DNA of 64,000 nt from Symbiodinium natans (taxonomy: Eukaryota > Sar > Dinophyceae > Suessiales > Symbiodiniaceae), in the NCBI GenBank assembly GCA_905221605.1, contig CAJNDS010000180.1:747001-811000 (forward strand). The letters run 5' to 3'. The notes beneath the pieces were generated by a model. The model made no database searches, had not been told where the DNA came from, and was given only the letters and a program-made list of their open reading frames with translations. The position numbers and the translations under genes were made by a program. Within the stretch, counting starts at the first letter, position 1; the number at the start of each line of letters is the position of its first letter. This document shows, one piece after another, positions 31,552-44,845 of this stretch.

Positions 31552-34466
31552 GCTTCCATGCCTCCTACCACGTTCTGCATCGTCAGACTTCCCGGTTGCA
31601 CACAGCCGGCGTGGAAAGCAGCCCAGAATCTTGCTGCGCATTGTCGAACAAGTGCTTCGTTAAGTAGTAGTCAGTTGTGTGTCGGGAGCGGGGGCACTTG
31701 CCCCACTGGGTTTGCGTGCCCCAGTTCCCCCACTACTTGCACAAGCCCCGGGCACAAATTCTGACATTGTGGCAGAGGCTTCGGGGCCCAGAGTTTGGAG
31801 AGGTAGGGTAACGTTGAAGCAGAAGGGTGGGGATGGGTGGGGGCGGTTGGGAATGGGGAAAGAAGGGCAAGCAGGGCAGGGTGCGGAGGGGGTTGCGGGC
31901 AGACAGCGTTAAGACCAGTCCCTTTCCGGCCACAATCGATGGAATGCCATGAACATCTTCCTGCTCAGGCCGTGCCTGTGGCTCGGCATCGCTTTGATCC
32001 TCCATATCCTTGGGGTTGGCACTTGCCAAAAAACTCATCAAGGCCAAGCATGATGAATGAATGTATCCATGAAGGACTCCGTCGAGCTCTACTTCTCTAC
32101 TACTTGTCTATTTGCCCTTCCGTCGCCTCCTCATCTTCCTCCGGTTCCTGCTCATCTCGTGGGCCTTCTGAGCCGCCACTACCTTGGCTGTGGCGAGGCA
32201 TCGACGCCACACGAGCCCTGACGCTGCGAATGAATCTATGACCCTGAGACCCTACTAGGTCGCGTGTACATAGTTTGCCTGGTGGTTTCGGGCTGCCAGG
32301 CTTACTTGTGGATGCTGGAATCATCGTTGCTTACGAGCGTTTAGGCTTCCACCACGGGAACAACATACAACAAATGGTGCGTTTGGAGGCATGAGGGCCT
32401 GAACAAACTGTAATTTACGATGTTTTCTACTTCTACGGACAACAAAAAGCTTGGGAGTCAAGATAGTAGTTTGGGCCGAACGTTGGTTCCGGAACTTTTT
32501 TATCAGCAAATTGGCCCCCCAAAGCTGCCATCATGTAGCGTCCTCCGGAAGGTTCACCAGCCAGAGAAGCACGTGAACGTACACTAGCAGGGTCTATTTG
32601 TGCCAAAAACTGTCGATACTGTGTACCGGCCACCACGCATTTGGGCACCTTGCGCTGTCGGATCTTTCTAGCACACTCATTTTGGCACGACTGATGTGGA
32701 AGGTTCTCGCTTGACCATTGCAGGCACCATGCGAGCATCATGGGCAGTACATTCAGCGGAGACACTAGCAATCGAAACAGCTGCCCAAGACATGATGTTG
32801 CTTTGCACGAAGTCCAAGTGTCGGAATCAAAACCCCCCCCTCCGCCCTTTCCCCCCCCAACCACCTTCCTCGGAAAGTTTTCACCGAAAAACACGTGCAA
32901 CAAACCGAGGTGTCAGAATCAACCTCGTCCCTGCAAAGCCAAAACATCTCAGCTACCGAGTGGAAACCCTCTGAAATTGCCAAAAAACACCAGGCAAACT
33001 ATGTACACGCCTCCCTACTATACCCTAATGAACTGTTCACCACGAAGTGCTACCGCGTGACTTCTCCCGCTTCCTGGTTGAAAGCGCTCAGCTGACCTGG
33101 CTTAGCAAACCAATGGTCGCGTGGAGTGACTTCCATGCACTGCACAGGTATTCATGCACTCCTTCAAAACGGCTGATGGCTCCGGCTTTTAATGAAAGTC
33201 GTTGCGTCCGACACAAGTCGGATCTCCTTCGTGAAAACTCGTGCGCTGCCTCAGCTGGCTTCTACAATGGCTCCCACCAGCCTCCAGACTTGTCGGTCTT
33301 GGCATTGCTGGGAATTGCTGGGAATGTGGGTCGTCACTGCTCGGTTTCGCCCAGTCAGGACTCTAGGAGACGTAGTTTGGGACAAGTGCTTCTTGCACTA
33401 GTCGTTGTGGACTCCCACGTCTCTCTGCGTCCACCGGTGTTGGTCTCGCGACTATACCTCAGAAACCACCTGCGACGTGTTCATTGACTATGTCCACTCA
33501 GGCAGTGGACCCTACATCTACCTTCCCTCCCTCTGTCTTCTCCATTCGTGACAGCATTCCGTAGGAGAAGAGTTCAGAAGGGTGCTCACTCTTGGCAAAC
33601 GTGTCCGGGCCACTGGCTCCTGCTGCGCTCGCATGCAGGGCCTCAGGCCAGAGGGCCCATCTGTTGCTTCTGATAGAGACAGACAAAGCTGCCTGAAACC
33701 AATGCACGCGATCTGGGCAGAGATGTTGAGACATGTTTACGCATGATCCAACATGTCAACATACAGTTAAATACCGCACAGTGGCGTACCGTAAGAGTAG
33801 CAGAGTAATTAACATGGCCTTTGCTCTTAGGCTTTCGGCTGTGAGGCGAGGAGTCGACCTGGCAACCAGGTGACTGGGAGACCGGTGCGGACACTGTTTG
33901 CCACCGATCTTCGATTGCTTTCTTTACTGCACCTCCACTCGCCTTGCACTCCGCGGACGGAGCACAGCCTCTCAAAGGCGGAGTCAGGTTATCGACATGT
34001 TTTAGCCACATGCGGGTCGGTAAGGGAAACGGAATGGAGCGGCCTGTCTCCGCTTTGGCATGGACAGAGCTCCGTCTACAGGCTCGCAGTATGCGCGAAG
34101 AGGCTCTGCCCTTCTTGGTGCTAGTGCTGCTTGCAAATGCTTGCAATGAGCCTGGTCTGCGGTGTGTGCTAGTGATAGTGACTAGTGGCGGCTGCCAAGC
34201 AGGGGCTACTTTTCGTCTTTTCCTTTTACGTCCGTTTTTGTTTTCGATGCCAATGTAAGTGACGAATGCGACAACCACCAAAACAATACGACTGTATGCT
34301 ACAATACAGCATTCATGGCTCGGAAATCCCGAAAATTGCTCAGGATCCATGACTTGGGCCGAGAAAGCTTTTTTTTCTCTCCCATCCAAGTGCAAAGGTC
34401 TAGGCACATGGGCGGATTCTCTTCAGCCGCTTGCGACCCATCACCCAACACAGACACAAACAGCTA

Positions 34467-34467
34467 G

Positions 34468-34501
<34 letters not shown>

Positions 34502-34533
34502 AGACACACACACACACACCCACACCCACACAC
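34467..34533. repeat. Compound (GACA)n(CA)n microsatellite
   Basis: About nine GACA-type units pass directly into CA units with a few CCA interruptions. Confidence 0.9.
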
Positions 34534-36189
34534 AGAGGTACGAGGGACAAACCCTTCGTTGCAAGCAACTTCGACCGGAATGGCAAGTCCGGACCCTGGC
34601 CCTCTGCAATTTAAACAGCACTTTGTGTTCCACTTGAGACTGAAGAAACAGCGTCCAACATCCCAAACGGTTAAGTACAAAGCCGTCGCTTCTCTGGAGC
34701 CCTAAACTTTTCCTCCTGCCGAAGAAAGCATCACGGTCTCAAGCGCAAAACCCATTCCCTGTGCAAGCCTGGATGGGTCTTGTGCGATATGCCCTAGCCG
34801 ACTCTAGCCGCTCTAGCCTAGCCAACTTCTTGCCCTCGCAAGTCAAAGAAGCCTGTAACAAGCCCTTCGGGCCCTTCTTCTTCTGCAGCTGCTGAGGGAC
34901 TTCCTGGCTGCTGAACTAGCCCGCATTATGCCGCTTCATCTCTCATGGCGGTCCCTGCAGCGCGGGGGACCCAGTATGGCCTGGTGCATCTGCTATGAGA
35001 TTCTCCGACTGAACCCAACATTGCAGCAAACGACTTTGAGGAAGGCTTACGCAAAAGCGTTCAAAAGCGAGCAGGCGCGCCCTTGCTCAGCAAATTGCGA
35101 CATCAGCTCGAACACCTGCACTAGCTGCTGCCCGAGACTTTTGAAAACAAGAAAAGCCGAGAACACTAGGTGGCACATGTTGCAAGAAGAGATCCGTCTG
35201 GGGTACTGATAGATAGCACGCCATCAACGCGCACACTCAACTTTGTAGATTAGGTTTGGTCATACACTGGTCCTACACTGGTCCTACAATGTCCTACAGG
35301 TGCTTCACTTGTGCGGGGAGCACTCGAAGCCTGGCTGTCCAGGAGGCCGCTGAGCCAGTTGGAGTGCCACTGCATCAAGGTCTTTACCTTGGAACGTCAA
35401 GAACGTGGCACAGAAAATGGCGGAAACAGTAGTTAAACTTTTCAACAATGGAGCCCACGCAGTGTCGACATGTGCCGCCTTGCGGGATCAAAGCAAAGGG
35501 GAAAAGCGGCTCCGAGCCCAGAGCCAGATCGTGCTTTGCGTAGCGGGCGTCGGTGCTCGTCTGGATATCAGAACTCCGAGGTTTTGGCTTTTGAGTCAGG
35601 CCAAGGAACTACTGGTTGCTAGCAGGGCGCTTGGAGGTTCGCCATGCCCTTACCAACCGCAAAGCAGTGGAGCCCCCATCCAGTTCACACGCATCCCTAC
35701 GGCATGCAGGACCCATTCGAAACCTTGAAGTTCCTGATATGTTCAGACTTCGAAAGCGCCTCCGACTGGAAGTTCAACCTCGGCCGAGTCTCATGCTAAA
35801 CTTCAAGCTTGCCCAGCACCATCTGGAAGTGGAATCTTGAGCACCGAAACACCGTGCGCCAAGATCTGCAGCATGCATCAGCACGGTGGAGCACACTGTC
35901 AGCATGCTACAACCACTCGAGCTGTCTAAGTCGCGGGACAGGAGCTCCTGAACTTCCTGAGGGCTGTGTCAATTCCCGTCTTTGTCCCAGGTTCGGTGAT
36001 ACTCGAAGATGGAAGCTTGCACGATGTCTGGGTGAGCGACTGGGCAGAGCAATGCTTAGGGAAGAGCTTTTGAGGGGTGGTTTGGTTTCAGGGCTGAACC
36101 TGGCATGCCCTGCCCTCTCCTGAGACTGCAGGGCTTGCTGCGCAGCAGAACGAGACCTGCAGAAAAAAGCGCCATGAAACACAAAATGG

Positions 36190-36295
36190 AGGGGGGGGGG
36201 GTGAAATGGGGTGAAGGGGGGGGGAGAAGGGGGGAGGGGTTTAGGGAGTTTAGGGGAGTTTAGGGAGTTTAGGGAGTTTAGGGTTCGGTTTCTTT
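36190..36295. repeat. Degenerate TTTAGGG-like array
   Basis: A G-rich run leads into TTTAGGGAG repeated five times with small changes, ending TTTAGGGTTCGG. It resembles decayed telomere repeats of the TTTAGGG type seen at 14.4 kb, here on the opposite strand. Confidence 0.6.
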
Positions 36296-39200
36296 ATTTT
36301 TTGCATCCACGCGAAGTGGCGAGGCCCCGGCCTCGCCAAGACAGCAAGCAGGCGCCAGGTGTGAGGACGCCTCGGAAGAGGATTTGAACTCATTGCCCAA
36401 AACAGGAGAACTGCTGTGTGGGAACTGCTTTGTCAGGACCTGCTGTAGGAAGATTGTTACAAGTAAGGGCCTCGCACATCTGGGAATGGCTTGACGGACA
36501 GGTTCTTCACGACCTCAGACCCCCCTCCCTTTGCAGGCCATGGCGGCCATGGCGGCCATGGACTCTCGCGCCCCCGGCGGCTGGAGTCACCTGCTGCTCT
36601 GCAATAGCCCAGACCTCGCGCGGCCCATCCTGCAGAAAGCAAAGATGCTGGCACCTCTCACAAGTCACCGAGACTAGTTCAAGTTTCATGCTGCAAGTGC
36701 AGCTACAGGCTACAGGCCGTAGGTGCGGAATCTGGAGCCTTTTGACTTCAAGCTGCAAAGATGCAAGAGAAATGAGCCCGGCAGGTTTCCGGCAGAGCTA
36801 CCCCATGACCAAGGTCTAATGGGGGAACTTGCTGGCCGATGGCCAGGGCTCTCACCATGTCAAAACTACGTATAACAATTTTTGCCGTGGTCTTCTGGCA
36901 GTTTTCCGCGTCGATTAGTGAAGGGCGCAGGGAGTCTCAGAGCATCTTACGACTCAAGAACCAGCAGAGGGCCACTGCAAATCTCCAGTGAAACGCTATG
37001 AAACGCTAGTCTCAAGCAATCTGTACGCGAAGCTCAGCCCAGGCATGGCTCAGTATTCGAGTGCCCATCCCTCGCGGGCTTCGCATAATGCTGCAATGAT
37101 ACCGCTGAAGAAAAATCATTGGTGATGGTGATCGTTGGCTCTTGTCCAGGCCTTGAAACAAAGTCTCACAGCCGCCTTTGTCCTACCATGTGATGCACAC
37201 CTGCCTTGCTCAAGGTGTAGACAAGCACCACCAAGACCATGCCGGCTGCCAGCCATGGGCCGACTTCCCAATCCAAGCGAGCTTCACCTTGGCCAAAGGG
37301 GCTCAGAATTGGCTTAGAAATTCCATGTGAATGCAAATGTGCCTCTTATGCAGCGCTTATGCATGATGCGGCTGCGCAACGGTTCTTGACCACCTTGGAG
37401 CGCCCGGTGATCTCTTTGAGCCGATGGAAATAAGCCACCTCAGTCGCATTAGCCGGTCTTAGCCAGTGCCTCGGCTTGGACCTGCAACCTGCTTCAGATT
37501 CACAATCTTGCCACGACGCGAGGATCCACACATAGTAGGCGGCAGTCAGGGCCTTGGTGTTGGGGTATTTTTTCGTGGGGCACGATGAAAGCCCCCCCCC
37601 CCCCCCCCCAAGTTGCTTGAAGCGTGATTGCAGTGTTGCTGAAATTGTAACTGTCGGCCCTAACTGCAACCATGACCGTGAACTTTTCCTACTTGCGGCT
37701 CCTAATATTGCATAACGAAGCAGGAAGAAGCTTCCAATTCGGCAGGTTCTGCCATACTGATGGAGCCCTTGTTATTCATATTCTGGTTGTGTTTGCGCAC
37801 TTCAAGATTCTTCATGAGGCTGGGCTTCCGCTTCGGTTGGGCTTCTGGCCTTCAACTTCTCAGCCTACGGACACGTGCGCCACTGGAGCTTGTGTTTTAT
37901 GCGCAGGAAACGGCAACCTCTCTATTGCCAATCCTCTTGACAAGGACTGAAGAACAGCTGAGGTGCCGAAAGCGCCAGCCCAAAGATCTGCAGCAGGTGC
38001 CGTAAGAGGGATCCAAAAGCAAACTAGACAGCGCTGTGTCAGAGGCCCGAACCAGTAACAGGTACAGGGGCATCAAAGGAGGGCCGAGAAAAACACAGCA
38101 CGGCAGTGCATGATAATTACCGCATGCACCACGATCCCTCCTGCGTGCCCACTTTGTGGTGTCTGGCCTTGATGTCCTTGCTGTGATGGTTGATGGTGAC
38201 AACCGCCACCGCAGCGACGTACCTTCATACCACGCTGACTGTGACTAGCTTGCCTATCTCTGGCAGCAGGGTAAGACTTTGCCAAAGCAAGAAACACTAA
38301 CGTGCCATTCTATTCAAGATGAGATTTCCACTACCGCTTTTCAAGAGAAACTCTACCACTTCTCAGCGCGGTCAAGGGCTAAGCATAATTAAGCCATGCT
38401 GCATGCCTTTCTCCGCATAGTGAAGTAAGGTCCGCTCGTTTGCGAAGACGGCCTTCGGATCCAAATTTTCCATGTCCTCCGACAGTCCAAGAAGATTCAC
38501 AGCCCATGAATTAGCTTGAGGGTCCAGCAACAGCCCCCGTTGCGTGGGCTTCCTGAAGGTAGCATGAAACTTTCTTCATGCCATGTGTGCCCGGGACACC
38601 CGGACTGTGTGCACGAGTGCTGCTCTTGTGTGTGTGTGTGTAACATATGATTCGGAACCTTTGCCAAAATTTTCCACTGCCGGGGGGGGTCACCCATGCC
38701 AGTGGATGGTGACACAACGAAGAGGTCAACTGGGCGATGTCTGATCAACTCGACGTACCTGCGAATTTTAGTCTGAGTCAGCTGTGTTGTGAACAATTTG
38801 CGCTGACAGGGAGTTGCTTGACAGGCACGTGTTACGTCAACTGGCATCGAATCATCTACGTGTTTGTGCCCTGCCACCACTGTAGCGAAGCTTCCTGTCA
38901 GTGCATGTACAAAACACCCAGTCTCGGCGCATACCACCGTGGTTTTGCTTCGAAGAGTGCCGGTAACACACATGCCACTCGAAACCTGGCCTTCTCTTCG
39001 GGGTGCTGAGTTCCAGCATTGTGAGAAACTTTGGTAACAGTAACACGCACGGTCCTTCAGGAAATGGCCCTCGCCCTGAGGAGCGACCACCTTCTCCACA
39101 ACTGGAACCTGAGACTGAGAAGCCATGAGAAGCTCATGAGAAGCTCATGAGAAGCCCTGACATGAAGCTCGAAGACGGCAATAAAGACTGAGCCACATTC

Positions 39201-42200
39201 AGGTCCTGCTCCGTGAAGGAGGACCCCTTGCTCATCTGGATTCGTTCTTTCGCGCCTCAACTTAAGGTGCTTTGCACCCTAACCTCCGAAGTTAACGCTT
39301 TGAGGGCCATACTTTCCTGTGTGCCCATAACGTCACATCACAATCTCCCAAACACAGAGTAAACACCTCAGCAAAACAGTGGCCCGGGACCAAGTACATC
39401 TCCGCATGGATGTCCCGAATGTTAACGCACCAGGCAACAGAACCCTGCAGGCCTATAGTAACAGACCCTTGCAAAGCCATGTCAAAGATGCAAGACCCTG
39501 GAGCCGGACTACAAAATCCTGTACGGTTTGCCACCGAGGCGGCTCAGTTTCTGCCGGCGCTTCAAGCTGGCTTGAGCATCTTCCTTCAGTGAGCTGCGGT
39601 AGCTGTTCGTAATCGTTTTTTGGGGGCAACTTGGGATGGGACGGAAAGGGCATTTACAGGAGGAGGGCTTGAGTCTACTCGGGGTCCCCTGGGCTCAATG
39701 GGAGATATTCAAGATTTGGGACGTAGTCGGCGCTCCTTCTTGTTCTGCCATTCCTGAAAGTCTTTGTGCCAGTGCGGCAGGATCGGCACCCGCTGCGGAT
39801 GAAGGAAGGCCATGGCATGCCTCAGGCAGCCACTTGCGTTGCTGATGCCAATAAACAATAGGCTTGTTCCACATGGCCATTTGCATCAAGAGAGCTGAAA
39901 CTTGGAGAACTTGTGAACTTGGATCGCCTGGCCGATGCATGTGCTTGTTTGCACGACAGACTTTTGAGACCACAAGACAAAATCAATCACGCCAAATACA
40001 GCTGGCTTACGCCGCTTACGCCGGGTTGCTTGGTCTTTGTTACCTGCCTGTGTGACTGCAGCTACTCGTTGCCCACGAGAGCAGCTACAATTTACGACGA
40101 ATGATGACGAATGGGCCTAGTGACCTAGTGGCGCTAGAACGCCCCTTTTGTCAAAGAATGCTAGGGTAAGCATGGTACTGTAAGGACCTTGACATCCTAA
40201 GGACGGGCCCGAACCCGAGGCCAACACTCTCGTCTGTTGATGCTGCAACCATTATTATTATGATTATGATGATGATTATTATTATTATGACGTTAAATTT
40301 GTGCTCAGACTGCTACTATCAGCCACTTTATGTTACACGGAAGCATACTTACAAACATGACAGATGTTCGCCGATGTCGTTCAATGTCTGCCGAAGCCAG
40401 AGCGGGGCTTCAGAAACGTCCTGCAGCTTGATCTCGAGGATAGCATACCTCAGTTTCCCAGTGTCAGTGTGAAATGAGGGGCAATGACGCTGATGGACCT
40501 CCAGAAGTCTTTGGCAGCCACAGTGCCTTCCTTCCTTGATCTAATCTGACCAGCGGGTGCAACACATGTCTCCGTCAGAAGAGCAATACGGACCTGCTGC
40601 CGATTGATTGGAGAATTCACCCCTCCAATATCTAATCCCGACTGCGGCAGCAGCTTTTTGCAAACCCCGTGCTATCCGCAGTCTCGCTGCTCGCTAAGAA
40701 GCGGACTTAAAGGAAGCCTTTTGAAGATGTTGCGCTTCAGGACAGCACAGGGGAAGAGGGACGTGGAAAACCGAACCTAAAATTCCCATTTCACCGTAGT
40801 AGCCGTAGTAGTGGAAGTATGGGTGGGTTGGAACGGGTAGTTAGGTGATGCTAAGTCTCTTGACTCGACAGGATGCGCACCATGCCCAAACACATCAGTC
40901 GAGCATTCTGCAAAGCTGCATCCCAAATTCAAGGCCGCTTGCTACAATGGCTTGGCGACTAAGGGCAGGGGCAGATGGAACACTCGTGCCCTTTGCTAAG
41001 TGCACATTCTTCCCAACATGGGACGTGCAAGTGCCCGAGCTGCTCCTAGTTCAACTTTGCAGGCTACAATGCAAGTCTGGAAACGGGAAGCGGTAGACGT
41101 CGTCCCGCTGCAAGCTGTCCGACGCGACATGGCCTTAGCAATCCCTGTCGCAACTAGACATGACGTTGTGCAAGAGGTTGTATGCGCCATGCGTGATGCG
41201 AGCGAGATGCACCAGGGCTTGTTTTGGTGACCGCCTGCCATGTACTCCTGGGCTGTCAGGCAGCGTGCACACACAAGGCAAACGTGCAGCACTGCAGCAC
41301 AGGCACATTGAGGAGAGACATCTGCGTGTCAAGAGAGATGCGGACTTTGTTGTCAGTTGCCAGCCTTGGCCAAAGACAAACTTCGTGCCGCACTCTAGAA
41401 ATATCGACATCCGGCTGATTGCTGGCGTTTTGCTGAAAAGCGCATCTGTAGTATGATGTGCGAATGATGGGCTGCAGCTTCCTTGGGTGGAATGGCAAGC
41501 TGTGAGCAAGGAGAGTTGTCTGATCATCTCGTTCGGCATACAAATCATACAAAGCAAAACATGTTGGTTGGGTCTTCGCAGTGGGATGGCAGCCAGGAGT
41601 CTTTTCTTGGATGAGATAGTTCACCTGTGGACATGCAGCTAGTTATGCTACCTGGTCGAAAGCTTGAGATCGCTTGCGACTCCTGCCTCCACTGCGATGG
41701 CCTTCATGTTCTTCCGGGCCTTCTCGGAGTACATGCCCTGCTCCGCCAGCCTCGGATGCTCAGAGCGCACATGGATGTACCTTTACAACCCATTAGCCAC
41801 CTTGCTGCGATCACACGCGTGACTTGCGTGCCCCATCGTCAGGGAGACTGCAGAGCATAAGGCATGAACTCTGCCATCTGTCTGGGCTCAACAATTACCA
41901 TTGACAGACTCCAAGGTGCTGCTTGAAATACCCGTCAATGTCAAACTTGCCCTTCATGAAGTTAAAGATATCCTGTGCTAGTCACCGAGCATGACAGTGC
42001 ATTTCGCCATGCGAGTGCTCACAGCTCCGCATGAATGGAGAATGTGCTCGGTTGTGTGCCTCCTGAGGAATCACACATCGCTCTTTCGCCGACTTCTTAC
42101 CACCCCAGCCCTCGTGGTGGATCTTTCGTTCCACGTAGATCTCTTTGTCGGGTTCCTGGTTGTTCCTTGCATGAGCTTCGCTGACATGGTGCGTGCTGGG

Positions 42201-43063
42201 CGACCAACGTTGCCTTCACCATCCTTCCCCTCTTCATCCCATAAAACGCATCCACAAGCAGAACCCTTGCTGCCTTCAGGATTTGCGAGTTGTACCCTGG
42301 GTTGAGAAGGGATCGAAAAGGATGGCTATTCAGGCACGTCTGATGTCTAACTTCTAGGACAAGAAGTGCTGAGTGCGTGCACGGTCTCTCTCCGTACCAG
42401 CGGAACCTGCCGAAGCAATGCACGCATCAGAGGTTCACCCGTTCAGGAACTGCTTCGACTTCCACTTTCCCGCTTCTTCATGAGTGTCTGCCGCTCGGCT
42501 TCTTTGGTCATAATTAAAATTGCGATGGGTCTTACTATTTACGAGCCACATGCTTACAGAATCCTGTCATAAAGAGCAAGTGCTGGTAAGTGCGTTGCGT
42601 GTTGCTGATTACGTGGCTGGCCGAGCAACCAAAAACACCGTGTGCATTGTTGCTTTTCAGCACGCGGCAGAGCTGGGGTGCTTGGCAAAGCTCCGTGCAG
42701 TGGTGCGCTGGCGGCTTTCTTTGCAGAGAGCGACTGACCGAGCAGAAGAACAAGTGGAACATTGGCCGAAGCAGCGGCAAATCTGAGTCTAGCCACCTGT
42801 GACGCATGTTGACGTGATAGTATTGAATTTGAGCATGGGCATCACCTTCGAAACCAATCAATTGAGCATTTGCCCGATGAAGATGGCTTACTGGCTTCTT
42901 GGGTTTGGGTCTCTCGTAATATGCGAGTCAACAACCTGCAGCAAAGTACGATCAACCCCCAAGAACACACAAATGTGAACTGTCATTAAGAGCACTTCTT
43001 ACGCTTTATAAGTCGATAAATGACGTAAAAAAACCGAAACAAGAGAGAGAGACAGGCCTTACC

Positions 43064-43530
43064 AACCGAGCACTTTCTTCGCGACGGATCCGCTCCTGGT
43101 AGCTGGTGGCCTCGGGACCTCGGCCCAATAAGTGGAAGATGATTAAGGTGTTGCTCGTCGTGGCTGTTTTGACAGTCCAATTTTCGCTGCTGTCGTCGTC
43201 GCAGGAAATCAAGATGTGTTTCCAGCTTGTCTGCCCGCCATCCCCAACGTGTTAGGAGGTTGGAAAATGGAGCTGCCAATGCCTGACGTCCCTGGCAGCT
43301 GTCATCATGTGACCGGGACACCTCGGGCTCTTCGATCATAAAACCCTGCTGCGGCCCCGTGCTCCTGTAGTCTCTCGTCCATAGGCGCCAAGCGAGTCCC
43401 AAATGACTCTCTCGCTCACCCGCTGTGAGCATTCCAACTCACGACTTCTCGTGTCGGTGACGTCGAAAGTCGACCGCAGCATGCGGAGGACGTCCGAAGC
43501 TCTGGGGTCTATGCAGGCATAGTGGCATAG
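43064..43530 (-). CDS. Candidate exons, unknown protein
   Basis: About 43530-43370 encodes DPRASDVLRMLRSTFDVTDT followed by RVSERVIWDSLGAYGRE. About 43232-43066 encodes TSWKHILISCDDDSSENWTV and LIIFHLLGRGPEATSYQERI, and ends at TTG|GTAAGG, a good GT donor. Both read as natural protein on the strand used by every other host gene here. No family recognised; the intron between them was not defined. Confidence 0.3.
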
Positions 43531-44845
43531 CCTGCTTGTGTGGCACCTGCAGGTCATGTGCGTTGTGTTGCCATGTTGGGACCTCAGGCTGAACTCGCCG
43601 ACGGCCAAGGTAGCAAGGCGTTCTGTGCAACGCTTCATTTTTTAAGTCTCTTAATGTCTCGTGCATTTGTCAAGTGTTTCTTTTCTGTTTCGCAGCTGCA
43701 TGTCGAGGCCCTCACTGTCGAAGTACACGGAGCTGAGAAGCTGTGACTCCTCCATGGTGCCAGAGTAGGCACTGAGAGCCTGCGAGCTGGAATGTCTAAA
43801 TTGAATTACGCCCCTCTGTGCTGCAAAACGCTGTATATTCGCGATATCCCATTCTCACCGCATCCCACCGCAAAGAAAGTTTTGCAACCGAAGTTGGGGC
43901 AGATCCTCCAAAGAATCAACCAAGTACGTTGGCATTGGGCAATACTCTCCAATTCAAACCTCAAAAACTCTCTCAAAGCAGCAATTATTCATAATTATTC
44001 AACTCAATTCGGTTCCCATCCTTTTGGTCATCAAGGCCATCATACTCGAGATCCAGCAACGCAAACGGTTCCAGGAGCTTCTCTTGCTCCTGAAGTCTCC
44101 GAACATCACAGTGGAGCATGCCAGTACGTGTACTTAAGCAGGGTCTTACGGGTCAGTAGCCGTAGGCAAAAAAAATCTGGATATTGAGTCGGAGCAGGCT
44201 CCGTTTGCGATGCACCAAAGATCAAATACCTCGGCTGATCCGTCTTTCATGCTCCGTCTGGAAACTATCTTGACAAGCTATCGGCAGTGGAGGTGCGGTA
44301 AGTGCTCCACAATGCGTGTCTTCAGAAGAACCACGTTCTCGGGTGCCACCCAATACTTCGAGGTGTTCCTCAGACCGAGGACGATGCCTTACCTCGTCCC
44401 TCCAACCTCAACAACCTGAAGAGAAGTGGATGCTTACTTACTGGGTAGCAGGGAAGGCGCCGGATGAAACTCTCCGGCGGCTTCCATGTCGCATCCTCGC
44501 GCTCGACGCAGAGACGAGGCACACTCACACAAACTCAAGCCTCCGACGAGCTCTGTGTCGCTTGAAGGAAGCCTAAACGAAAAGCCTTGACTGGCCAAAG
44601 AAGCCCCTCCTTGCTCTGCTCTGTGGACTGGGCGGTTCGCCAAAGCGCCCATGCCAAGCCCAGCAAAATCAGAATGTCGTCGAAGCGGATGTTGCCTAGG
44701 ATTCTTGGCTTGCGCGCGACTGGATTCACCATGGTCAGTCCTCACGATGGAGGACCTCTGCTTTCTTTCATGTACCATTAGCATGCCAATCTGCCGCAAC
44801 CTGTGGCAACACCCGCGGGAGTGAAAGCTTGAAGAACCATTGGAA

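Larger units (their letters stand above)
27000..43050. other. Long host stretch without a supported gene
   Basis: No frame shows a recognised domain over these 16 kb. The best minus-strand hint is about 32,700-32,440 (KCVVAGTQYRQFLAQIDPA). Otherwise I see microsatellites, the repeats listed separately, and a 25-bp repeat copy at 31527-31551. It is probably intergenic or intronic, but short exons may be hidden. Confidence 0.35.

Noticed and set aside
33643-34407. 254-codon minus-strand frame
   Set aside because: It has no domain, uneven composition and no exon borders; a frame of this length can arise by chance in this base composition.
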